A DNA stretch of 64,000 nucleotides, from the NCBI RefSeq assembly GCF_003073045.1, contig NC_037599.1, forward strand, positions 5,220,247 through 5,284,246, in the 5' to 3' direction. Shown here piece after piece: positions 48,989 through 60,900 of this stretch. This DNA is from Pomacea canaliculata. Taxonomy: Eukaryota; Mollusca; Gastropoda; Architaenioglossa; Ampullariidae. The notes beneath the pieces are model-generated. The model saw only the letters and a program-made list of their open reading frames with translations. It was not told the origin of the DNA and made no database searches. Positions within the stretch are counted from its first letter, which is position 1; every line of letters begins with the position of its first letter. Both the position numbers and the translations under genes were made by a program.

Positions 48989-51900
48989 ATGTGGCCGTCG
49001 TCAAGTGTGTCGGTCAAGGGTCACGTGATATCAGTATCCAGCCTCTCGTTCGCGATCTTCGTACTGCTAACGGTTCCCTCCAGTGGATTTGTACTGACAG
49101 ACGACTTGTTCAACTCGCTGTTCCAGCCTGTGGTGGAGCCCACCTTCAAGGCCAAGGTTGAGACGTTAGGCGCAGTGCTCAAGCGGCACGTGCAACAATT
49201 ACGATCGACGGAAAACAGACAAGTATGCCTAGTTTTTATTCTTGCAGCCGTAAATAAAATTCCATAATAAATTGATTCAATGGTCAGTCAGGTACCAATT
49301 TCTGGTGAACATCTGTTGGTTGGGCAGGGGAGAGGGCAAAGTCCATTACAAGTCCGAACAGGTGTCGAACCTACAATCTTCCACTCCTCAGCTGAGCACA
49401 CACCCAAACCCACTGAGCATAATTAACCTTGTTTTGCGGCAGGTAGACCTGGTGTTCCTGGTAGACAGCTCTGCTAGCGTGGGTGGCGCCTACTTCAAGG
49501 ATGAGATCAAGTTTGTCAAGAAGCTTCTGGCCGACTTCACGGTGGACCTCAACACAACGCGCGTGTCCATCATTACGTTCTCGTCACGTGAGAAGGTTGT
49601 GCGCCACGTCGACCACCTGACCAACCCTAACGACCAGAACCACAAGTGCTCGCTGTTGATGGAGGAGATCCCCAGGATCAAGTATATCGGTGGGGGCACC
49701 TACACCCTCGGGGCGTTTTTGGAAGCAAAGGTGAAGAGGTGTTTACGGACTGTCCGCAGTTTATAATATTCTAGAAACCTCTCCCACAACCTCTACTCAA
49801 GACCGATCTATGGAATGATGAGTGCGGTATGTGTGGTGCTTGAAAGAAAGTGTTAATATGGGGAGGGATTGACCGAAGAATATTATTAGAGCAAATTTAC
49901 TGTTTTCCCATTCACACGCGCTGGTATGTAAAGTTCTGTCCTCTGAGAGGGGTGACTGAGTTCAGTTGACCTGTACTGATCGTTAGGTTTGCAACAGTCG
50001 ACAGAATAATTCGAATTATTCTTTGCTGTGTGGTAGCAAGCTGGTATGGCGTGGGGAACTAAGTCTACTCATCCTCTGATGGGTAGGGAGGGATACAAGT
50101 AAGGGATGCAAGTCTATATTTATGTATGAAGACTGTTTGCCTAAATTTATGCAGGAATACATACATGTGTACTTTGTAAGTGTATTTCCTAAGTATGCCT
50201 GCTCTTGCTGTGACCAGAGAGTGCTACTGTCCGCGAGGTCGGACTCAGTCAAGGCCATCTTTTTGATCACCGACGGCTTTTCCAACGGTGGCGACCCACG
50301 GCCCGAGGCCCGGCGGCTCAAATCCGAGGGGGTCAAAGTCTTTACCTTCGGCATTCGCAACGGCAACGTGCGGGAACTCTGGGAAATGGCTTCTGAGCCT
50401 CGCAATGAAACCTGCTATATCCTCAACTCTTTTGAGGAGTTTGAGGCCTTGGCGCGACGTGCACTTCATTCAGGTAAGTTTGCATCTCACCTGGTGACCG
50501 CACGTGCACATCCCATCCCAACCCAGCATGTAGTTATGCTCTGTGAGAAATAAAAGGTCAGTTTGGCTGGGATAGTTTCTTTTTTAAACGACAGTAACCT
50601 CAAACTTATCCGTAGATTACTTGGAGGGTGACTTCATTATTCATTGGTTTCGATTTGCCATCCTTGCTGCTAAATTATGAAAATTTTTGTTTGTCACCCT
50701 GTCACATATAAGTCATCATTCTCTGTTCTAGAATAGTCTCTAGTAACAATTCATGAATGGATTCCTCCTTACTACTGCCAAATAAGCATCAGAAGAAAAC
50801 TTCTGTAGCTACAACATGCGAGTGTCCGGAAGCTCTCTCCACCTAAAAGTCGTTTTGTATTTTAGTTTATTTTTATTTTCTTCTACAGATCTTCACTCAG
50901 GTACATTCATTCCGCAACCTGCCAAGAAGTGCAGCTACTTGTGCACCAGTGATGGGTACTGTTGCCATGCCAACGCATCGTGCTCCTGCGGTACACATAC
51001 AGGAAAATACGAATGTCTGTGCAAGCCAGGTTACTATGGTAACGGAGTCGGCAAAGATGGATGCAAACGTACGTGTGTGCTTTCCAATCTGTACAAAGTC
51101 TTCTGTTTACGTATAGCTACTCCACATTTTTGAGATCCTTCTCTATTTTTTTCTTCGAAAAGATCTTAGACTTTATCTAGAGGCGTCGATGTCACTTTGT
51201 GAAGTACTTTTGATGAATTTTCTTTTCCGAATAATGAGCAGTATTTTCCAAAGCTTTCTCTAAGATCCTTATGTATTTTGCAAATTCTTTTTATCTCAGC
51301 TTGCCCACCAGGGACTTATAAGGACTTCCGAGGGTCGGGCGATGTTTCCATCTGTAAACCATGTCCTGATGAGAACCAGGTGACAATAGCTGGAGCAACT
51401 CTCGTGCAAGAGTGCAAGTGCAAACGAGGTTTCCGAGATTTCAACTCGTCAGAGTGCACAGGTACATCAGGGCAAGTTCTGTGTTCACGTTCATAACCGT
51501 TCTTTACCAACCTGCGGTACAGCAGTGCTGGTGCTGGTGGAGATAGACTGGATGGAGAGAAGTGATTTATTAGTAATAACATTCTTTCCTGTGGTCAGTG
51601 TTTAGGTGCCCAGAACTACAGGAGCCCAAGAGCGGCTACTTCGTCAATAAACAGTGCGACAACGTGTTCAACGCTGCCTGCGGCCTTCGCTGCCAGCCGG
51701 GATACGAACTGCGTGGTTCCAGCCTCAGGATCTGCCAAGAGGACGGCACGTGGTCGGGTCAAGAGACGGAGTGTGTGTGTAAGTAGTCATGATTGGTGAT
51801 GGAGGTTGAGCTTGTGGTAGTGAAGGCGGTAAAAGGTCTAGAGATATAAAAAAGTAGTTTCACTGATGAGTGCTAGCGAAAACCCCGACAGATGTTAACA

Positions 51901-54900
51901 AACTGTATGCTACCCGGCAGTGAAGACCTGTCCTGCGCTGCCGTCGCCCAAGAACGGCCACATGGTCTGCACCACGGACGACTTTAGCTACCCGACCGTG
52001 TGCCGTTCACCTGCCAAGCTGGGTATCAGCTCCTGGGCTCACGCAAGCGGTCATGCTTGGCCATCGCTCTGTGGACCGGCATCGCCACACGCTGTAGGGG
52101 TAAGCGACGGTCTGATGCTGTTTTGTTAATTTTTGCGGATGACAATGATGATGACGACGACGGTGAAGGCAACAGTGACGACGTCAACAATTGCCACAAC
52201 TAGAAGAGTTAGCGTCTGAAATTATTTACCAATTTCTTGATTTTTTTAAAGTTAAATTAGCGACAAGTGGGATTTGCGTGTGCTTTACAGAAATCACCTG
52301 CGCACCCATTCCCGAAATAAGGGACGGAACCATCCACCCGGCTGCCTGCACCAAAGGGGAGGTAACGTTCGGCACCACATGTCAGTTGTCGTGTTTACGC
52401 GGCTACCAACTGCGGGGCCCCAGCACCAAGCAGTGCACCACGGACGGCACGTGGTCCGCCCCCTCCAACGAGCCCAACCAGTGTCTGGGTACGCAGCACG
52501 TCTCCCACCCGACCTACCCGGCTCTAGCGTCACCCTCGTGGCATCTTCTTTGGTGTCACAGAAGAACGCGATGTGTGTGTCTGTGTGTCTGTGTGTCTGT
52601 GTGTCAATGTGCATGTAGAGGCAGAAGATAATTAGCGGAGGGTAAGGGAAGTGACGATTGTCAGTGGTGATGGTGACTGTGTCAGTAGTAGTAGTAGTAG
52701 TAGCTCCAGTAGAAGTAGAACTAGTACTATTGTCCACTAACAGCAATGCTATTGCTACTGTCATCATCTAGACAAGTCACCACCTTTCATTCAGTGTCCG
52801 GAAAACATCGAAATGGCAGCAGACGATGACAACGATACAGCGGAAGTGACATGGACCGTTCCGGTGCCGGTGGACAACTCAGGATTTATTCCTGTTCTGA
52901 CGTCTGATCCTGCAGTGGTCCCCCCAGCGCCGTTTCCCATTGGCATCACCATCGTCACCTACAGCGCCGAGGACCTGTCACAAAACGTCGCCAAGTGCAA
53001 GTTCTACGTCCTCGTCCTCGGTAAGCACGTACTGCTTCGATGATGATGATGATGATGATGGTGATGATTATTATTATTATCAGTGCACTATAGTCTCCTG
53101 GTATTAGTTTTTATTAAAAGAAAAATGTTAATGAATTTGTTTTGATGTCTGCAGACAACACGCCTCCAAGGGTAGATAAATGCTTCTCCCCCAAGCCAGT
53201 TATATCCCATGACAGTCACGGCAACGTCACGTGGGAGGAGCCTATTTTTAGCGACAATTCAGGGAAGGTGACGGAGGTTGAAGCGTCTCACTCGCCGGGC
53301 CTCTTCCCCCGTGGACGCACACTCGTGACGTACACAGCCTACGACAGCAGCCGCAACAACAACACGTGCACCCTGGAGATTAATGTTATTGGTGAGCACA
53401 GCGCGTGTACATTATTGTTACGTCACTAGTAGGCACAGCGCCTGTACATTACGGCTACGTCACTAGTAGGCACGGAATTTTTTAATGATTTTTATTTTAA
53501 TAAAATGATTTATTTATCGACATTTGAACTTTTCTCAGCTAACCCTTGCCAGTATCCAGATCCGCCAGCGAACGGAGAGCGGACATGTCGAGAAAGTAAA
53601 GAAGGCGTTCACTGCACATTGTCGTGTCTGGATGGCTACGCCTTCGTCGTGGAGCCTGCTCCAGAGTATTTCTGCGCCGACGACAACGGGTGGGGACCGA
53701 CCGACAAACTGCCATTCCCCGACTGCGCCGGTGAGAAAGCCGTGGTTGCATGGAACGGATTGAGGGAAAGGGTTACTGACGGTTCATGAGTGAGACAAAC
53801 ACCTGACAGTTTGTCCGACATGTCTGACATGACAACCTGGGAAACAAGCTAACTTACAGCTTCATGCAAGCCGACACAACATGTTCCATCGCCGACAACT
53901 GACGCAATGACAGACATCAAGAATGAAAGAATAAAATAAAAAGGGATCGGACTTCGTACCTCTCAAGGAAACATCAGTAATGGATGGTGTTGTCAGACTT
54001 CACCATCAGTTTGACTCTATTCTTGACCTTCTGCCCTCTAACCTCTGTAACATCAATGTAAACTCTGTAACATGCATCGAGCCTGCTTACAACAATGTAT
54101 GCAAAAACTTATATTTTCTCAAAGATCGATAACGATGCGCTCTGTCTCTCTCTGGCACAGTTCAGAAGATTTCTAATGAAGTCATACTGCCTGCCTCTGT
54201 GACCTTGCGAGGTGACCTGTCATGCGCAGAACACGGTTTCCTTAATCGGGTGGAGCAAAACATCAAAGCACGGGTGAACGACAAGGTATGTCACAATGTG
54301 TGAAAAGCCCTTCTAATTTACTTTCCCACAAAATTCCTTTCAGCACTGGAAATGACAATGACAATAATCTATTCATCCTTGCGGAAGTGAGTCTGTCCTT
54401 TTGAAACTAGCTTTTCAGTAACAAGTGAAGGAACTCTTTCACTCGAGAAAACTTAAGTCTTACTTGAAAGTGGCTAGAAATTGAGATAGAACTGATTTAT
54501 TTCAAAGTTTCAAGTATTGTTGACCGATATACAGCTGTCAGCCTTGTGGAGGCAGCTTCAGTTATCGTCATGGTAACAGTGACAATTGTCCGTGGTCGAG
54601 GAGACTATGCTGATATATGACAGATTTTATGTCCAGGTCTCTACTTTGTGTGAAGAAAATGTGATCTGTCAGACTGCCGACATTACGACCACATGTGAAG
54701 AACATCAAGGTTGTGACTTCATATCATCAGAATAAGATCTGAGTGTGTGTGTGTGAATCTCTGTGTGTGTGTGCGTATGTACGTACGTACATCAGTAAGT
54801 GTATACTTTCCCATGTGAGAGTGTGTCCCAGTGTGCGAGGCGTGTTCGTGTCTGTGTGTGTACGCACATGTATATATTTGGAACTTTTTTTCAGACTTCA

Positions 54901-57900
54901 ACAAAATCAACCTTGTCGTCAATGGGCGGCGTCGACGAGCGGTGTCATGGGCAGACAACAAGCACGTGAGGCAGCGAATAGCTTCCCTTAAATTCGACTT
55001 CACTTTACAAGGTTTGTGTGTGTGTGGCATTTGATTAAACATTGCTACACTTTTATTTGTTTTCTAATTTCCTTTATCTTGATATAAGTAACTAAAGTAT
55101 TGTGCGGAGCATTTGCTTAAAAGTTTTCACTAGTGAGAGTAATGTCTAATTTACTGCTGACTGTGGACAGTAGAGTAATGTCTAATTGTTGTACAGCAGA
55201 TTAGTGAAAGTATACCCTGTTTACTGCTGACTAGGGACAGCAAATTCTACCAATGATACACGGGATGCAATTGAACAACAGAGGTCGCTGTCCGAGTCCA
55301 TGAAGAGGTTACTTCAGGAACTACAGGGCCAGGCAAAGGTCGGAGAGTTCGACATGTACATCGCCGGCCGCTGGCTTCGATTCTCCGACATGGACTTCGA
55401 CTTCTTACGTCACAGTTTCCGTTGCCAGGATGGCAGCGTCCTCGTCAACAATACTTGTGGTAAGAAAACAAAAATTTGCAACATTATTTCTGTATTGGCC
55501 ATACTACTACAACTCCTCAAAAACTATGAAACTGTAGCCACAATCTCTGGAGGTGAGAAGACAGTAAGTAATGTTTTAGTTGAAGGTAATGCTGTAAATT
55601 ATATCATTTGCAGTGTCCTGCCCACTGGGTATGTTTTACAATGTGGTGACACTGCAGTGTCAAAGCTGTCCTATAAGCACGTACCAGCCGCAGCAAGGAC
55701 AGTTGTCGTGTCTGGTGTGTCCGGAGAAGACCAGCACATCCACAGCACACGCCAGGAGCCTGCAGGAATGTCGTTGTAAGTGACAGATCCTTGTACTTCT
55801 TTAGCTTTTATTACACACGGGACCTACATCCTTCTGTTCTTTTTCGGATTTTAGTTATTCCGTCTGGCTACTTGTCTCTTTCTCTTGTTGCAAATTTCCA
55901 GGACCTCGACGGTTTCTGCTATGGGGCATGACACAAGTTCCACGAGTGCCGATGACACTTTTATATTTTAAATTATATATAAAAAAAGAAAATCCATAGA
56001 CGTAAGAAAAAAGTATTTTACGCCTTTTAGTGCATTTCAAATAAATGTGTTTCACCGTATTTTTAAAAAATTAATTTTTAGTCTTTTTGAATTTCGTTAT
56101 CGAAATTTTCGTTTTACTTTGTGACTTTATTTTCTTCTTAGAGGAAGAACTACGGGAGATAACTTACAATTATACTTATCCTTGAGCAGCAGTTACCTAT
56201 CTCCCCTGATTCAGCCTAAAAGGCGTCATACAAAATTAAATAAAAAATATGCTAGTACTTGTGGACTGCTGGAAATGATTTAATATTGAATTGTCACCAG
56301 ATATGAACAATTGGGGAAATTATAATCATCTAGGACGATGGGAACAGGTGAAAAGTCGATTACAAAATTCCACCAAACACCTACATACATAGTTAACTAA
56401 ATAAATAAATAATTATTGACTTTTTGAAATAGCTCAGTGCCTGCCGGGTAGCGTGTCCCCGACTGGGTTGGAGCGATGTGAGACGTGTGAGAAGGGTTTC
56501 TACCAGCCGCACTACGCACAAACCACGTGCATCCCGTGTCCGGAAGGGTTCACTACGACCAGGAGGGGCGCCAGGGTGCTGGAGCAGTGCAGAGGTACCT
56601 AAACGTTGTCTCCCTTGTGGCTGCTCGTTTGTGGCATGTCGTCATCGTTGTAACCTGGGTGCAAACTGTCTTGTATGATGATGATGTCGGTTTGTAATGC
56701 GCAGGTATCCATTCAGAAGAATGCTCATTGCGCAGAAAAAAACAAAAGAAAAAAAATATATAAATGAAATATATATGTGGCCAGCATTGTTCATTCATCT
56801 TGTATTTTTTTAAATCCTCTGTCATCACCAGAGCTACGGCCGCGGAAGCAGAACTACATGTGGTTGTGTTTAATAAATGAAGGGACAGAAACTTTGCGAT
56901 TTCTGTCTTTTTGATTGAAACATTATTACTTGATGTGCAATTATAATGATTCATTAATTTTATTTTCGTATTTTTAATGAATTATCACTACGAGTATGAC
57001 GGTAGTGTTGTGACAGATGACTACACTACGTCTGATTTATTCCATCCTTACATGACATTCGGATATTTACTATTCTTGATCCCTACATTACTTTGATGAT
57101 TTATTATTATTTCGTGTTGAGGCTGTTTCTTGTGGTTTGATCTACATAAATACTGCGATTTTGTGCAGTTGACGACAAAAATGTCTGTAATTTTTTTATT
57201 TACAAACATACGTTGCCGGCCTCGACACCAAAGACTTACTGACACACGCCTCTTCTTTGTTTTCCAGAGCAATGTCCACCAGGTCACGTGTCTAGGTCCG
57301 GTCTGTCACCTTGCTACCAGTGTCCACCATCTTCCTTTCAGCCCGACTACGGACAGAGCGTGTGCATCCGCTGTCCTCACGGCTCGACGACCGACCACAG
57401 CGCAGCCACGTCCGTCACCGAGTGTCAGGGTAAGTCAGCTGACAGACGATCCTGTCCTTTGACCTTCGGCAATCCTGGAACTAGAAATCTGTTTGAAAGG
57501 TCCGATAAAATCTGGAAATGGGTGGCTATAATTATCGGCCCTTTTAATGTTTTTTTCAGTATTATCTGCCCTTTATTATTAATTTACCCACAAAGCATGG
57601 AAAATCCATTCTGTTATTTTTTTATCCATTAACATTTTATTTTTTTCAAATTTCGACTCTAGGTTTTGTCTCTTCTTGAGCTACCATTGTTTTATGTTAA
57701 ACAAATCTTCATACAGCGCCATTAGGCGCCCTCCCTGTCTTTGACCTCCTCCATGTCAGTCTGAACACATTCACTCTCGTCTGTCCTCCTTCCTTCTTCA
57801 GGAGATCTGGAACTGCAGAGTGACGACGCCAGTGTCTACCAGAATCAGCAGCAGTTTCTGGAGGCCAGCGAGTGTTTTAACCGCCCCTGCATGAACGGTG

Positions 57901-60900
57901 GCACGTGCGTTCCCGAAGATGGCGGTCTCTATGTTTGTCAGTGCGCTCTTGGCTTCGAAGGTAAGTCTTCAAAGACAGTGAGATTTTCAGGTCTGTAAAT
58001 GCATCTTGGAAAATAGACACAGCTGAGAACAAACAGTGTCCGTTTATTATATTTTTCATCGCTTGTTCTTTCTATTGGTTTAAATTAATAGCATTATACG
58101 ATTGGACGGTATAGAAATCTTTTTTTAAATGGTTGTGTGAGTTGTCTTAAGTGTAAAGATTATTGCATGCTGAGTTTTATTGTTTGTTGACTAATAAACT
58201 CTTTTAATGTGCATATCTACTCTCTTGTTCGTCGACTCGTTTGAAATCTTAATGTGTTAAAAAAAAAAAACCAGCCATTGCATGTCAACACTTGTCAGTG
58301 TTTGTTGACCGGCGGTTGTGGCTGGGTGTAGTCTTCTACATGTACATCTCTGACCTGAAGAGAAAACCAGACCAGTTGGCAGCCTTGACTCTGCTGATCA
58401 ACTTTTCAGGTATCTTCTGCCAGACCCAGGTGGACCAGTGCGAGGCCAGGCCCTGTCTGAATGGCGGGGAATGTGCCCCAGGCCGGGGGGATATTTCTGC
58501 CAATGCCCTGCAGGGTTTTTAGGTAAACATACAGGTTAATGTAGACAAAAGTTATTTGTAGGCTTACTTCGGGATTTAAAACTTCATAACAGATTTTATT
58601 TTCGAGGACTGCATGTTGTGTACTACTCTCCTCACTTTCTACCATTTCTTAAATTTCTTTCTCGACTTCTCCATATTTGGCTTGATTCTGTGTTGTCCGT
58701 GCATATTATAATTGTCTATTATATATATATGTATATATGTGTGTTTGTGCGTCTAGGTCAGAAATGCGAGCGTGACATCGATGAGTGTCAGTCAGCGCCG
58801 TGTGAAAACGGAGGGACGTGCGTGGATGGTGCGAACTCCTTCACCTGTAACTGTCCCAACGGCTACACAGGTGATCACATGGCCGCCTCTCCTTCCTACA
58901 CACACACCTACACTGTCTTTCAGAGTTCAACTAGTTTCGTTAAAATAACTTACAGTCTTACACGTTGATCTACGTTGACCCCTGATTACGTGACACGTTC
59001 ACGTTCCGTCTCTCACACTTTTCTCTTCTCTCCTCGGGTCAGGACAGGTGTGACCTGCGAGACCAACGTCAACGACTGTGCGGGTCAGCCGTGTGTCAAT
59101 GGAGGCACGTGCCAGGATGACGTCAGCGGCTATCGCTGCACATGCGCGGTGGGGTTCTCGGGCGCCACGTGCGAGATCGAGACGGACGAGTGCCTGTCGT
59201 TGCCTTGCGTCAACGGTGGAACCTGTGTGGACAATCCCAGCAACTACACGTGAGCCACACACGTGCATTAGCATGCGAGACCCTCCCTTTCCCCTCTCAC
59301 TTTTTCCTCTCACTATTTTTTGTTTCTCTCGCACCAGTCAGTACTCTCCCTACTGTCCCAGTCACACACTAAACTAAGCACATTGAAAGACTTTCTACCT
59401 TTTATGAAGGCGGAAGAAGCGTGAAGAAGCAACGTATACTGTGCAGAAACAAATAATATGTATTCTAAAGGTTGAAGACAGTAAATTGTACCGAAAAAAT
59501 AGAGACTTTAAAATAAGAGATAGACAGAGGGACGAGGGAAGGAACAAAGGCAAGGACGAAGGAACAAAGACATAATGGAAACGCCATCATTCGTCCATGA
59601 CGAGACCTGAAATGAAGCTTGTGACAAAAAGTCACGTGATGTTGCTCATTGTGAGACTGTGGTAGAATGCACGTGGTGGCTTGTATAGTTGTGTAGTTGC
59701 TGATGGCGTCTGATGTTGCAGGTGTCTGTGTGTTGCCGGCTACACCGGTACCAGTGTGAACAGGAGATTTTTGAGTGCGCGTCCAACCCTTGTCAGAACG
59801 GCGCCAAGTGTGAAGACCTCATCAACAAGTACATCTGCCACTGCAAGGACAGCTATGCTGGTCCTCACTGTGAAATCGGTTCGTATGCTCCTCCTGAATC
59901 ACCTAGTAATAACACAGAGAACGCGACTGTTACACTCGAACAACAACAATAATAATGAAGGTATGCACACGAATTTAGATAGCTTGAAAAAAAAAACCTT
60001 GAAGAAATACTAAAAATGAGAGGAAGACAGATCGATTCGATATTGACACATCCTTTTTTGTAAATCCTCAAGGAATTATATATCTAATAAGCTTCCAATG
60101 ATGTTTTGTGTAGGACTTCACAATTATCCTTGGAACCGTCCGTCTAGGGTCATCGAAGTTAGGATTAAAGGCCACAAAAGTCACTCAACTAACGCTCACC
60201 CAAACTACGAACTCTAACCTCTGATCCTAAAGTAATGTTGTATAAACTCACTGCTCCTCCTATAGTAAATTCCACAGTGTGATTATTAAAATATCTACTC
60301 TTCCTGGTAGTAACAGATTTTTGCAAAACATTGTTTGCACAGTTGGGGACAGCAGATGAAGTTGTCATATGTGTATCTCGGTAAAAAAACGGATAGCGTT
60401 TTCACTCACTAGGCCTTTAAGTTGTTTCTTTGTATGTTCCACTGTCGGATGGTCTGTTGTCCTGCGAGCACAACACAATGAACTCACCTCCACTCCACGC
60501 GGAGACATACGCCAATAATTCTTATTCTTCTTTAAGTGAGAACACATTCGCAGGCAAAGTCTTTACCAAAAAATAAACACTCCAACGAACAACATCATGG
60601 CTATTGTAGTGTGGACAGTGACACGTGATTAGAACGAAGCATGGCGCATATTTTGCTTCATCAGTAGCGAACATGGAGTGAATCGTCATCGATGCTTTGT
60701 TGGTGATCTCCGCAGAGCTGGATGCGCATTACCAGATGGACTTCCCAGCAACCTTCACGGCGTTCACTGTCAACTACGCCTCCCTGCCCATCAACCGACC
60801 CCTCGACGCTCTGACGGTTTCCTTCTGGATGAAATCTGATGACAATGTCAACTATGGCACACCCTTCTCCTACGCCGTCGCCAACATGGACAACGCACTC

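Noticed and set aside
49443-50473. vWA domain taken as a separate matrilin or collagen-type gene
   Set aside because: The following GCC, sushi, HYR and pentraxin exons in fixed order and phase fit SVEP1 only.
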